Shown: positions 29,626 to 38,475, numbered from the stretch's first letter. The stretch: DNA of 55,598 nucleotides from an uncultured Gammaproteobacteria bacterium (GCA_903853385.1 CAINTJ010000072.1:1-55598), one strand, 5' to 3'. The notes: generated from the letters alone by a model not told the origin. Made by a program: numbers and translations.

Positions 29626-30651
29626 ATGAATAACCCCAAACCATCCTGTCTGCTGGTACAGCTGGCGGTACTGCTGGCGTTCTGCGTCGTGGTGCTGGGC
29701 GCCTTTACCCGTCTGAGTGACGCCGGCCTTGGTTGCCCTGACTGGCCCGGTTGTTATGGTCATGCCTTGTGGCCAAAAACCAGCGAACAGATCTCTGCGG
29801 CCCAGCAAGCATTCCCTGATTCTCCCTATGAACATGCCAAGGCCTGGCCCGAAGTAGTGCATCGCTATTTTGCCGGAACCCTGGGTTTCCTTATCCTGAT
29901 CGCCGGATTCTTGGCCATCAAACATCGCAAGCTGCGGGACCAGCCTTTCAAATTGCCCATGTTGCTGGTGGCACTGGTGATTGCGCAGGGCCTGTTTGGC
30001 ATGTGGACCGTCACCCTCAAGCTGTGGCCGCAAGTGGTAACCGGGCATCTGTTGGGCGGTTTTTCCACGCTGGGTTTGCTGTGGTTGTTGCGTCTGCGTT
30101 TGAGCAATGGCCCCTGGCCCGGCCCCAACATTCCAATGCGCCATTGGCACGATCTCAAACTTCTGGCCTTGATTGGTCTTTTGCTGGTGATTGGCCAGAT
30201 TACCCTCGGCGGCTGGACCAGCACCAACTACGCCGCGCTTGCCTGCCCCGACCTGCCAACCTGCCAGGGCTCGTGGTGGCCGCCACTGATGGATTTCGCC
30301 AGCGCTTTCAATTTTGCCCAGGAAATCGGGCCGAATTATCTGGGCGGTCAGCTGGACGGCAGCGCCCGCCTGGCCATCCACATGACCCATCGCATCGGCG
30401 CTATTGTGGTGGCGCTCTATCTCATTTTTCTGGTGACGCGGCTGCGCCGATACAGCGGTGGCCCCCATCTGCAGCGGCAGGCTGCGGTGATTCTGGGCTT
30501 GTTGCTGCTGCAATTGTGTCTGGGCATGAGTAATGTGTTGTGGTCCTTGCCGCTGACGGTAGCGGTTGCCCATAATGCTTGCGGTGCCCTGTTGCTACTG
30601 TCGCTGATCAGCCTCAATTACCGCCTGCATAAAAGCACCGCGCCCTGGTAA
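29626..30651 (+). CDS. ctaA: Haem A synthase (CtaA/Cox15)
   Basis: CtaA oxidises the C8 methyl of haem O to a formyl group, making haem A for subunit I. The 341-residue product has eight membrane helices in two similar halves, with FTRLSDAGLGCPDWPGCYGH near the N-terminus, a second cysteine pair in LACPDLPTCQGSWWPP, and conserved histidines in VVHRYFAG, VTGHLLGG, MTHRIGA and VAHNACGA. It overlaps nothing and is 3 bases before ctaB. Confidence 0.95.
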   Translation: MNNPKPSCLLVQLAVLLAFCVVVLGAFTRLSDAGLGCPDWPGCYGHALWPKTSEQISAAQQAFPDSPYEHAKAWPEVVHRYFAGTLGFLILIAGFLAIKHRKLRDQPFKLPMLLVALVIAQGLFGMWTVTLKLWPQVVTGHLLGGFSTLGLLWLLRLRLSNGPWPGPNIPMRHWHDLKLLALIGLLLVIGQITLGGWTSTNYAALACPDLPTCQGSWWPPLMDFASAFNFAQEIGPNYLGGQLDGSARLAIHMTHRIGAIVVALYLIFLVTRLRRYSGGPHLQRQAAVILGLLLLQLCLGMSNVLWSLPLTVAVAHNACGALLLLSLISLNYRLHKSTAPW

Positions 30652-30654
30652 TCC

Positions 30655-31536
30655 ATGTCCCAATCCATTGGTATCAAGATAGCCACCTGGCGTGACTATT
30701 ACGAAATGTGCAAACCGCGCGTGGTGATGATGATGATCCTCACTTCGCTGGTCGGCATGTTTCTGGCCGTGCCCGCGATGGTGCCAATAAAAGTGCTGCT
30801 GTGGGGAAACCTTGGCGTTGCGTTGGTAGCAAGTGCCGGCGCGGTGGTGAATCACCTGATCGATCATCGCATCGACACCCTCATGCAGCGCACACTCAAA
30901 CGGCCGATCCCTCAGGGCAAAGTAAGCCCGCAGCAGGCGTTGTTGTTTGCTTGCCTCATTTGTGTGGGCGGCATGCTGATTCTGATGTTGCTGGTTAATC
31001 CGCTATGCGCCTGGCTGACCCTGGCCTCATTCGTGGGTTATGCCATCATCTACACTGGCTGGCTCAAACGCGCAACGCCACAGAACATTGTGATTGGCGG
31101 GCTGTCAGGGGCAATGCCGCCACTGCTGGGCTGGACTGCGGTAACCAATAGCATCGACCCCAACGGACTGCTGCTGGTGCTGATCATCTTTGCGTGGACG
31201 CCGCCGCACTTCTGGCCACTGGCCATCCACCGCAAGAATGATTACGCCAAGACCGACATTCCCATGCTGCCGGTCACGCACGGCGTAGCCCTGACCAAGC
31301 TGCATATCCTGCTCTACACAATCATCATGCTGATTGTGAGTGTGCTGCCGTATTTCACTCATATGAGCGGTGTGTTCTATCTGTGCGCTGCGTTGTTGCT
31401 TGGCGCCGGCTTCCTCTATCACTCCATCAACCTGATGGTGACAAAGCGCCCGCAAGCAGCCATGCAGACCTTCCGTTTTTCCATCTTCTATCTGATAGCG
31501 CTGTTTGTCGTGCTATTGATCGACCACTACTTGTAA
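30655..31536 (+). CDS. ctaB: Protoheme IX farnesyltransferase (haem O synthase)
   Basis: CtaB/CyoE farnesylates haem B to haem O, the step before CtaA. The 293-residue product is a UbiA-family polyprenyl transferase with about nine membrane helices. It has YYEMCKPRVVMMMILTSLVG, the first Asp-rich region NHLIDHRIDTLMQRTLKRP and the second block FAWTPPHFWPLAIHRKNDYA. It starts 3 bases after ctaA and ends 11 bases before sco. Confidence 0.96.
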   Translation: MSQSIGIKIATWRDYYEMCKPRVVMMMILTSLVGMFLAVPAMVPIKVLLWGNLGVALVASAGAVVNHLIDHRIDTLMQRTLKRPIPQGKVSPQQALLFACLICVGGMLILMLLVNPLCAWLTLASFVGYAIIYTGWLKRATPQNIVIGGLSGAMPPLLGWTAVTNSIDPNGLLLVLIIFAWTPPHFWPLAIHRKNDYAKTDIPMLPVTHGVALTKLHILLYTIIMLIVSVLPYFTHMSGVFYLCAALLLGAGFLYHSINLMVTKRPQAAMQTFRFSIFYLIALFVVLLIDHYL

Positions 31537-31547
31537 GTGCAGGGTTC

Positions 31548-32195
31548 ATGAATAAAGGGGTAGCCAATACTGTTATCGGTTTAGCGGCCTTCATGGCACT
31601 GTTGGTGGGCCTGCTGGTACACCGGGTGCTGACGCCGGCAACCATGACACAACAACAGCTCATCGATAATGGCTTGTTTGTATACGATGTGCCGCGCCGG
31701 CTTTCTGAATTCACGCTGACCGATCATAACGGCCGCGACTTCACCCGCGCCCAGCTCAAGGGGCAGTGGACCTTGATGTTTTTCGGTTACACCAGCTGCC
31801 CTGATGTATGTCCTACCACCATGGCGAGCATTCGCCAGTTTGCCAACTTGCTGAAAGAGGCCGATGCCAAGGCTGCCGACAAGCTGCAAGTGGTGTTTGT
31901 ATCGGTAGACCCAATGCGCGACACCCCGGACAAGCTGGGCACCTATGTGCATTATTTTGATGAGCACTATGTTGGCGCCACCAGCGAATACATGAGCATC
32001 TTCACGCTCGCCCAGCAGCTCAATATTGCGTTCGGTTATTTGCCGTCAAAGGATGGCACCTATGATGTTTCCCACAGCGGCGAGATTGCGCTGATCAATC
32101 CTGAAGGCGATTTTCACGGCTTCTTCAAGTCACCACCGGATCCGCACAAGATGCTGGTGACGTTCCGGTCGATGTTGAAAGGCTGGCAACACTAG
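31548..32195 (+). CDS. SCO1/SenC family copper chaperone
   Basis: Sco proteins deliver copper to the CuA site of subunit II. The 215-residue product from ATG 31548 has an N-terminal anchor (VIGLAAFMALLVGLLVHRVL) and a thioredoxin-fold domain with the copper-binding TSCPDVCPTT cysteines. VFVSVDPMRDTPDKLGTYV follows, and a downstream His sits in DVSHSGEIALINPEGDF. It is the last gene of the oxidase cluster and ends 15 bases before the convergent znuB. Confidence 0.95.
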   Translation: MNKGVANTVIGLAAFMALLVGLLVHRVLTPATMTQQQLIDNGLFVYDVPRRLSEFTLTDHNGRDFTRAQLKGQWTLMFFGYTSCPDVCPTTMASIRQFANLLKEADAKAADKLQVVFVSVDPMRDTPDKLGTYVHYFDEHYVGATSEYMSIFTLAQQLNIAFGYLPSKDGTYDVSHSGEIALINPEGDFHGFFKSPPDPHKMLVTFRSMLKGWQH

Positions 32196-32210
32196 AGCAA
32201 CCAACGACAA

Positions 32211-32996
32211 CTACTGCCGCCCTTTCAGCAGTGCACTCACTGCAAACAACACGGCGGCTACCACGACGATACTGGGACCGGTCGGGGTATCCCAAAACCA
32301 CGAAGCAGTTAGCCCCCCGGCCACAGCCATACAACCGCTGAGACTGGCGCCGAATGCCATTTGCTCAGGTGAGCGCGCAAACAATCGGGCCGTCGCTGCC
32401 GGAATAATCAGCAACGAGGTGATGAGCAATACCCCGACAATCTTCATTGCGACGGCTACCACTACTGCGATGATCAGCATCAGCAACACGCGCAGTCTGG
32501 CAACGTTCAAACCCTCCACTTGCGCCAGTTCCGGTTGCACCGTGAATGACAGCAGCGCATTCCAGTTTGACAGCAGCACTACCATCACCAGTGCGCAGCC
32601 ACCGAGCAGCCATAACAATTCACCATTGGTGACAGTCAACAGATCGCCAAACAGATACGCCTGCAAATCAATCTGGGTTTTGGTGAAGCTCAGCAGCACC
32701 AGCCCAACCGCCAATGAGCTATGCGCGAGAATGCCCAGCAAGGTATCAGTGGCCAGTGATTTGCGGGTTTCCATCAGCACCAGCAGCAGCGCCACCAGAC
32801 AACAGATGAAGATCACGGTGAGCTGCATGTTGAGGTTGAGTAACAAGCCCAGCGCAATGCCAAGCAAGGCGGAATGCGACAGGGTGTCACCAAAATACGC
32901 CATGCGTCGCCATACGATGAAACAGCCGAGCGGGCCGGCCACCAGCGCCAGCAACAGGCCGGCGACTACCGCACGCAGCAGGAAGTCTGTCATCAC
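32211..32996 (-). CDS. znuB: Zinc ABC transporter permease ZnuB
   Basis: ZnuB is the membrane channel of the ZnuABC high-affinity zinc importer. The 261-residue product has about eight helices of the ABC-3 family, including [36 protein letters not shown], and [17 protein letters not shown]-like sequence near the end. Its ATG at 32996 overlaps the znuC stop (ATGA). znuCB are transcribed away from znuA. Confidence 0.94.
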   Translation of the reverse strand: MMTDFLLRAVVAGLLLALVAGPLGCFIVWRRMAYFGDTLSHSALLGIALGLLLNLNMQLTVIFICCLVALLLVLMETRKSLATDTLLGILAHSSLAVGLVLLSFTKTQIDLQAYLFGDLLTVTNGELLWLLGGCALVMVVLLSNWNALLSFTVQPELAQVEGLNVARLRVLLMLIIAVVVAVAMKIVGVLLITSLLIIPAATARLFARSPEQMAFGASLSGCMAVAGGLTASWFWDTPTGPSIVVVAAVLFAVSALLKGRQ

Positions 32997-33871
32997 TGGC
33001 CGTCCTTGCCACGCAACTGTGGATTGGCCAGCACATGGGGAGCGTGCTCATGCTGGCAGGAGTCGTCATGCACATGTTCAGCCACCACTTCGCCGGCCAG
33101 TGTGTGCTCGTGATAGTGGTGATGGGTGTAAACCGCCATGGCTCTGGCGCCGGCCTGGCCGAACAGTTCCAGATAAGCGGGATCATTGCCGACCTGTTCG
33201 GGATGACCGTGACAGCACACATGCTGGTTGAGGCAAATCACTTCGTCGGTGGCCGACATCACCAGATGCAGATCGTGCGACACCATCAACACGCCGCAGT
33301 TATGCGAGTCGCGCAGCCGGGTGATTAGGGAATACAAATCGGCCTGGCCCTTCAAGTCCACCCCCTGGGTGGGTTCATCCAGCACCAGCAGATCGGGTTT
33401 GCCGAGCAAGGCACGCGCCAGCAGCACGCGCTGCATTTCACCGCCTGACAGCGATTGCAGGCGACTATGGCGAACATGGGCGGCGCCCACTTCCAGCAAG
33501 GCGCCGGCGATATCCGCGGGTACGGCGCGGGGCGCCAGTTGCAGAAAGCGTTCAACTGACAGCGGCAAGGTGGTTTCCACTTGCAGTTTTTGCGGCATGT
33601 AGCCGATGCGTAAATTGGCACTGCGATTGACTGTGCCACTGGTGGGGGTCAGCAAGCCCAGCGCAATTTTCACCAAGGTAGTCTTGCCGGCGCCATTGGG
33701 GCCGATCAAGGTCAGGATCTGGCCTTGCTGCAGGTGCAGGTTGACCTTGTTGAGGATGTGGCGGTTGCCGGCGTGATAATCCACGGCATGCAAATGCAAC
33801 AGGGCTTGCGGAATGCAGTTGGCCGAGGTCGCGGTATCAGCGGGGACGGTAGTGGTTGTCGAGATATCCAA
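32993..33871 (-). CDS. znuC: Zinc ABC transporter ATP-binding protein ZnuC, with extended His-rich tail
   Basis: ZnuC powers zinc import. The 292-residue product has Walker [10 protein letters not shown] (57-65), signature LSGGE (141-145), Walker B LLVLDEP (161-167) and the switch HD (199-200). The C-terminus holds ten histidines within residues 250-279. Its first part, [13 protein letters not shown], is a known feature of the family. The second cluster, [11 protein letters not shown], goes beyond it and may bind zinc on the cytoplasmic side. The gene is divergent from znuA across about 95 bases. No zur gene is present between them, unlike in Pseudomonas. Confidence 0.94.
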   Translation of the reverse strand: MDISTTTTVPADTATSANCIPQALLHLHAVDYHAGNRHILNKVNLHLQQGQILTLIGPNGAGKTTLVKIALGLLTPTSGTVNRSANLRIGYMPQKLQVETTLPLSVERFLQLAPRAVPADIAGALLEVGAAHVRHSRLQSLSGGEMQRVLLARALLGKPDLLVLDEPTQGVDLKGQADLYSLITRLRDSHNCGVLMVSHDLHLVMSATDEVICLNQHVCCHGHPEQVGNDPAYLELFGQAGARAMAVYTHHHYHEHTLAGEVVAEHVHDDSCQHEHAPHVLANPQLRGKDGQ

Positions 33872-33923
33872 GGGGTGCTTTCAATTCAAGGGCCGCCAGA
33901 GTGGCCGGGCTGCACAATAGTGT

Positions 33924-33939
33924 GGTGTATCATAGCACC
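33924..33939. promoter_or_regulatory. Possible Zur-type operator between znuC and znuA
   Basis: GGTGTATCATAGCACC has palindromic ends (GGTG/CACC) and a TAT-N-ATA centre like Zur boxes, and lies in the short divergent gap where a Zur site is expected. The internal match to the gammaproteobacterial Zur consensus is imperfect, so this is only a candidate. Confidence 0.3.
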
Positions 33940-33966
33940 GCATGTGAATTTCCTGTGTTTCATCCG

Positions 33967-34863
33967 ATGATTTCCCGCCTTTCGTCAATTGCCTCAACGC
34001 GCCGAACTTTGCCAGGGCTGGTGCTGTGGTTGCTGTGCCTTGGCCCGGCCCAGGCAACAATGCCGCCCACGGTGGTGGCCAGCATCCGGCCACTGCAGTT
34101 GCTGGCGGCCGCGCTCACGGACGGGGTCAGCACCCCGGGCTTGGTGATGGAACCGGGCTCCGATCCGCATCACTTGTCATTGCGGCCGTCGGAACGCCTC
34201 AAGCTGCAACAGGCCGACATCGTGGTGTGGGTGGGCCCCATCCTGGAACAACCGTTGCAAAAAGTAATTGAACAGCTGCACATGCCGGTCATTACTGCCC
34301 AGCAAGCCCCCGGGGTCACTTTGCTGCATACGGGCACAGTGACCGATCCGCACCTGTGGCTGGATACCCGTAATGCCCGCAGCATTGCCGCGGCACTGCT
34401 GCAAGTATTGCAACAACGCGATGCCGAACATGCCTCACGTTATCAAGCCAACATGACCCGCCTGGGCTTACAACTGGATGCGCTGGATGCTGAAATTGAT
34501 CAGTTGCTGCAATCGCGGCGGTCGCAGCCGTGGGCAGTCAGTCACCAGGCATTTGGTTATTTCGCGGTGCAGTACAAGCTGCAACCACCGTTCGCTCTCA
34601 CCGACAGCAGCAACTCTGCGCCGGGTTTGCAACATGTCAGGGCTTTGCAGCAGCAAATCGCCAGCCTGCAGGTAAAGTGTCTGCTGACCGAGCCCAGCGA
34701 AAATCATCAACAACTTGCCGCGATGCTTGACGGCCTCGTGCTCACCATCGTCACTGCCGACGTGCTGGGTACCGCCATCACACCGGGTGCAGATGCCTTT
34801 GCGCAATTGTTGCGGCAAGTGGCGAGCGCAGTGCAGCACTGCCTGGGAGGCAACAATGAGTGA
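33967..34863 (+). CDS. znuA: Zinc ABC transporter substrate-binding protein ZnuA
   Basis: ZnuA captures zinc in the periplasm and hands it to ZnuBC. The 298-residue product from ATG 33967 has a signal peptide (LPGLVLWLLCLGPAQA). Likely metal ligands are in GSDPHHLSLRPSE, TDPHLWLDTRNA and AVSHQAFGYFAVQY, with the C-terminal VLTIVTADVLG block. The long His/Asp-rich loop before DPHLWLD in enteric ZnuA is missing here (only LLHTGTVT). Its TGA overlaps the polA ATG by 8 bases (ATGAGTGA), an unusual coupling. Confidence 0.9.
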   Translation: MISRLSSIASTRRTLPGLVLWLLCLGPAQATMPPTVVASIRPLQLLAAALTDGVSTPGLVMEPGSDPHHLSLRPSERLKLQQADIVVWVGPILEQPLQKVIEQLHMPVITAQQAPGVTLLHTGTVTDPHLWLDTRNARSIAAALLQVLQQRDAEHASRYQANMTRLGLQLDALDAEIDQLLQSRRSQPWAVSHQAFGYFAVQYKLQPPFALTDSSNSAPGLQHVRALQQQIASLQVKCLLTEPSENHQQLAAMLDGLVLTIVTADVLGTAITPGADAFAQLLRQVASAVQHCLGGNNE

Positions 34864-37594
34864 AATAGCACCGCTGGTATTGGTGGACGGCTCGTCCTAT
34901 CTGTTCCGCGCCTATCATGCACTGCCACCGCTGACCAACAGCAAGAAGCAGGCGACCGGCGCGATCAAAGGCGTGATCAGCATGATTCGCGCGCTGGTCA
35001 AACAGTATCCGCACAGCAGGATAGGTGTGGTGTTCGATGCCAAAGGCAAAACCTTCCGCGATGACATCTATGCCGAATACAAGGCCAATCGTCCACCGAT
35101 GCCGGATGACTTGCGTACGCAGATTGAGCCGATTCACCAGATAGTGAAGGCAATGGGCTTGCCTCTGCTGGTGATCGATGGCGTGGAAGCTGATGATGTG
35201 ATCGGCACGCTGACGCAAGCGGCGTGGCAGCAACAAATGCCCACCGTCATTTCCACTGGCGACAAGGACATGGCACAGCTGGTTAATGACCACGTCACCC
35301 TGCTCAACACGATGACCAACGAAAAGCTGGACATCGAAGGCGTCAAAACCAAATTCGGTCTGCCACCGGAACGCATCATTGATTATCTGGCACTGATGGG
35401 TGACAGCTCGGACAATATTCCCGGCGTGCCCGGCGTGGGTCCGAAAACCGCGGTGAAATGGCTGCAGGAATACGGTTCTGTGGATGCGCTGGTGGAGCAA
35501 GCCGACAAGGTCGGTGGCAAGGTCGGCGAGAACCTGCGTAACAATATTGAACTGCTGCGACTGTCGTACCAGCTCGCTACCATCAAGCTGGATGTTGCTC
35601 TCGGCATCGGGCCGCAGGATCTGCTGCATCAGCCGGAAGACAAGCCGGCGTTGCTGGCGTTGTTTCGGGACCTTGAATTCAAAGGCTGGGCCAGGGAGCT
35701 GGAAGAGGCCGGAGCCAAAGTCATTGTGGCATCCGCCCCAGCAAGCATTGCTGCAACGGCTGATCCTTCCACCCAGTCACCGCCAGCCGAGGATTATCGC
35801 ACCGTCAACACCACGCAAGCGCTGCAACAATTTGTCCAACAACTCACTACGGGGCACCATCTAGCCATTGAACTGGTCACCGATGTTGCGCATTTCAAGC
35901 AAGCCAGGATTATCGGCATTGCGCTGTGCAATCAGAATGGTTTGGCGATCTATGTGCCGGTTGCCCACGACATGCTGGGTGCTGAAGCGCAGTTGCCGCT
36001 GGATGCGGTAATCGCTGCAGTGAAGCCGGCCCTGGAAAACCAGGCGCTGTTCAAAGTGGGCCATGATCTGAAATACATCACCCATGTGTTGCACCACCAC
36101 GGCGTTCGCCTGCGCGGTCGCCGTTACGACACCATGCTGCAATCCTATGTGCTGGATTCGGTGGCGCACAGACACACACTGGAATTGTGCTGTGAACATT
36201 ATCTGCAGGAAGCCGTGCCTGACATTGAAAGCGTGCTTGGCAAGGGCCGCAACAAACTCGGCTTCGCCCAGCTCGATATTGCCAAGGCCACGCTGTTTGC
36301 TGCGCGCCGTGCGGCTTTGATATTCAGACTGCATCATTATCTGACACAGCAATTGGCAACGACAGGCAAGCTGGCCGAGGTTTACCGTTATTTCGAGATT
36401 GCATTGGTGCCGGTGCTGGCGCGCATGGAAGACGCCGGCATCAAAGTGAATGTGACGGTGCTCGCCAACCAGAGCCAGCAATTGGCGGCACGCCTGGTGG
36501 AACTGGAACGCAAGGCGTTCGAACTCGCCGGCGAAGAATTCAATCTTGGCTCGCCCGCGCAATTGCAGAAAATATTTTTTGAAAAACTGGGTTATCCGGT
36601 GATCTCCAAAACCGATGGCGGCCAGCCGTCCACCGCCGAGCCGGTGTTGCAAAAGCTGGCTGAATCCTATGAATTGCCGAAAGTGATTCTTGAACAGCGC
36701 GGTCTCGCCAAACTCAAATCCACCTACACGGACAAGCTGCCGCTCGACATCCAGCCCAATACCGGCCGCATCCACAGCACCTTCCAGCAGGCAATCGCGG
36801 CTACCGGCCGCTTGTCGTCGATGGATCCCAATTTGCAAAATATCCCGATCCGCACGGAAGAGGGTCGCCGCATACGCCAGGCCTTTATCGCGGATGCCGG
36901 CAATGTGTTGCTGGCTGCCGACTATTCACAGGTAGAGCTGCGCATCATGGCGCATTTGTCGAATGACCCGGGGCTGGTGCACGCGTTTGCTGAAGGACTC
37001 GATGTGCATCGTGCCACCGCAGCCGAAATCTTCGGCTGCGGGCTGGAGCAAGTCAGCCACGATCAGCGGCGCAGCGCCAAAGCCATCAACTTCGGCCTGA
37101 TCTATGGCATGTCGGCGTTCGGCCTGGCCGCGCAACTGGGTATAGGCCGTCATGAAGCGCAGGAATATGTAGAGCGCTATTTTCACCGCTACCCCGGCGT
37201 GCGCGATTACATGGAAAACACCCGCATGCAGGCGGCCGAACAAGGCTATGTAGAAACCCTCTATGGACGGCGGCTCTATCTGCCCGACATCAAGGCGCGT
37301 AATCCGATGTTGCGTAAAGCCGCCGAGCGCACGGCCATCAACGCGCCGATGCAAGGCACGGCAGCCGACATCATCAAGCAGGCGATGGTGGATATTGACC
37401 ACTGGCTGGCGGTGGCGGGTCTCAATGCCCGCATGGTGCTGCAAGTGCACGACGAACTGGTGTTTGAGGTTGCCGAGACCGATCTGAAACTGTTGATGGA
37501 AGGTGTCCGCTTCCGCATGGCCTCGGCCGCGTCGCTATCGGTGCCGCTGGTGGTGGACATGGGGCATGGTCGCAACTGGGATGAAGCCCACTAG
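34856..37594 (+). CDS. polA: DNA polymerase I, proofreading site apparently lost
   Basis: Pol I fills gaps and removes RNA primers. The 912-residue product has an intact 5' nuclease domain (VDGSSYLFRAYHA, EADDVIG, STGDKDMAQLV, LMGDSSDNIPGVPGVGPKT) and an intact polymerase with motif A DYSQVELR (689-696), motif B RRSAKAINFGLIYG (738-751) and motif C QVHDELVFE (863-871). The 3'-5' exonuclease domain (about 320-510) is present, but the catalytic acids are replaced: Exo I is AIELVTD (DxE to ExV), Exo II is GHDLKYI (Asp to Ile) and Exo III is FAARRAA (Tyr and Asp to Phe and Arg). The start ATG 34856 is set by the conserved N-terminus and overlaps znuA. Confidence 0.97.
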   Translation: MSEIAPLVLVDGSSYLFRAYHALPPLTNSKKQATGAIKGVISMIRALVKQYPHSRIGVVFDAKGKTFRDDIYAEYKANRPPMPDDLRTQIEPIHQIVKAMGLPLLVIDGVEADDVIGTLTQAAWQQQMPTVISTGDKDMAQLVNDHVTLLNTMTNEKLDIEGVKTKFGLPPERIIDYLALMGDSSDNIPGVPGVGPKTAVKWLQEYGSVDALVEQADKVGGKVGENLRNNIELLRLSYQLATIKLDVALGIGPQDLLHQPEDKPALLALFRDLEFKGWARELEEAGAKVIVASAPASIAATADPSTQSPPAEDYRTVNTTQALQQFVQQLTTGHHLAIELVTDVAHFKQARIIGIALCNQNGLAIYVPVAHDMLGAEAQLPLDAVIAAVKPALENQALFKVGHDLKYITHVLHHHGVRLRGRRYDTMLQSYVLDSVAHRHTLELCCEHYLQEAVPDIESVLGKGRNKLGFAQLDIAKATLFAARRAALIFRLHHYLTQQLATTGKLAEVYRYFEIALVPVLARMEDAGIKVNVTVLANQSQQLAARLVELERKAFELAGEEFNLGSPAQLQKIFFEKLGYPVISKTDGGQPSTAEPVLQKLAESYELPKVILEQRGLAKLKSTYTDKLPLDIQPNTGRIHSTFQQAIAATGRLSSMDPNLQNIPIRTEEGRRIRQAFIADAGNVLLAADYSQVELRIMAHLSNDPGLVHAFAEGLDVHRATAAEIFGCGLEQVSHDQRRSAKAINFGLIYGMSAFGLAAQLGIGRHEAQEYVERYFHRYPGVRDYMENTRMQAAEQGYVETLYGRRLYLPDIKARNPMLRKAAERTAINAPMQGTAADIIKQAMVDIDHWLAVAGLNARMVLQVHDELVFEVAETDLKLLMEGVRFRMASAASLSVPLVVDMGHGRNWDEAH

Positions 37595-37645
37595 CAGTAA
37601 TCTTGGCGCCAACAGCCGGAGCCAAGCAAAAACCGCTTCCCCGGG

Positions 37646-37673
37646 GGAACTTTTCACGTAATTGCTGTTCAAA
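37646..37673 (+). promoter_or_regulatory. Candidate sigmaE/AlgU (sigma22) promoter of the polA-engB small RNA
   Basis: GGAACTT (37646-37652) is followed after 16 bases by TCAAA (37669-37673), close to the extracytoplasmic stress sigma consensus GGAACTT-N15/16-TCAAA. The predicted start (about 37680) falls at the first base of stem-loop 1 of the proposed small RNA. A 13-base palindrome, TTCCCC-G-GGGGAA (37637-37649), overlaps the -35 element. Confidence 0.65.
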
Positions 37674-37679
37674 GGCTAT

Positions 37680-37810
37680 GCAGGCTGGTTTTCTCCCCGA
37701 TTTTTCCAGACTGCAGTTTGAGAGATTGCTCTTGTGAATACCTGCCTCGGTTTTTAACAAGAGCCAGTAAGCCCCGACTGTCTTCTCCTACGGTCGGGGC
37801 TTACTTCTTT
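37680..37810 (+). ncRNA. Candidate small RNA in the polA-engB gap (ErsA/Spot 42 locus)
   Basis: Three stem-loops follow one another. SL1: GCAGGCTGG (37680-37688) pairs with CCAGACTGC (37706-37714) with one mismatch, and its 17-base loop shows a pyrimidine-rich TTTTCTCCCCGATTTTT that could pair with GGGGAG-type ribosome binding sites. SL2: GCTCTTGT (37728-37735) with ACAAGAGC (37757-37764), perfect. SL3: a 13-bp terminator at 37766-37805. The length is about 131 nt from the predicted sigmaE-type start. Known background: Spot 42 (spf) in enterics and the sigma22-dependent, ~132-nt ErsA in P. aeruginosa lie between polA and engB. Homology here is inferred from position, promoter type, size and C-rich loop, not from alignment. 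Confidence 0.7.
37766..37810. terminator. Strong intrinsic terminator between polA/sRNA and engB
   Basis: AGTAAGCCCCGAC (37766-37778) and GTCGGGGCTTACT (37793-37805) form a perfect 13-bp stem with a 14-base loop, followed by TCTTTC. It would end the proposed small RNA and can also block read-through from the convergent engB. Confidence 0.85.
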
Positions 37811-37836
37811 CAGGGTCGGCGGTTTTACCCGCCGGC

Positions 37837-38475
37837 TTATTCAGCTGCCGCCGCTTCCCCTGCCTCGGCTTCATCCTCGCCCAGCCACCCATCCAGACAG
37901 GCCTTAAGCTCGTCAACGCCTTGCCGGTTCAGTGATGAAAACAATTGCACACTGACCTGGGCGGCCTGCTCTGTGAGCTGCTTGCGAACCTGCAACAATG
38001 CACTCTTGGAGGCCCCATAGGCCAGCTTGTCGGCCTTGGTCAGCAGGATGCGCAGCGGAATACCGGCTTTGATGCACCACTGGATCATCATGGTGTCGCT
38101 ATCCATGAACGGATGGCGGATATCCATCAGCATCACCAGCCCTTTGAGGGGTTCGCGTTCTTCCAGATAGCGCACCAGCTGTTTTTGCCACTGTTGCTTC
38201 TGGCTGGCAGACACTTTGGCATAGCCAAAACCGGGCACATCGACCAGATAGCGGCCTGGTACCAGGGTGAAATAGTTGAGCAGTTGGGTACGGCCCGGAG
38301 TTTTACTGGTGCGGGCCAGCTTGTTCTGGTCGGTCAGCGCATTGATGGCGCTGGACTTGCCGGCATTGGAGCGGCCAATAAACGCCACTTCCGCCACTGA
38401 ATCGGTGGGGCAGAGCTCAAGTTTGGGGGCGCTAATGGTATAAACGGCCTGACGATAGGGGATAGAAATAGGCAC
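37837..38475 (-). CDS. engB: Ribosome biogenesis GTPase EngB (YihA/YsxC)
   Basis: EngB is an essential GTPase in 50S subunit assembly. The 212-residue product has G1 GRSNAGKSS, G2 around KTPGRTQLLNYF, G3 DVPGFGYA, G4 TKADKL and G5-like SSLNRQG. The C-terminus ends in an unusual acidic, Ala-rich tail (GEDEAEAGEAAAAE). It is convergent with polA and divergent from the cytochrome c4 gene, the conserved Pseudomonas arrangement. Confidence 0.96.
   Translation of the reverse strand: MPISIPYRQAVYTISAPKLELCPTDSVAEVAFIGRSNAGKSSAINALTDQNKLARTSKTPGRTQLLNYFTLVPGRYLVDVPGFGYAKVSASQKQQWQKQLVRYLEEREPLKGLVMLMDIRHPFMDSDTMMIQWCIKAGIPLRILLTKADKLAYGASKSALLQVRKQLTEQAAQVSVQLFSSLNRQGVDELKACLDGWLGEDEAEAGEAAAAE

Noticed and set aside
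29035-30573. 512-codon minus-strand open frame opposite ctaA
   Set aside because: Gln/His-rich antisense shadow of a membrane protein gene, with no family resemblance.
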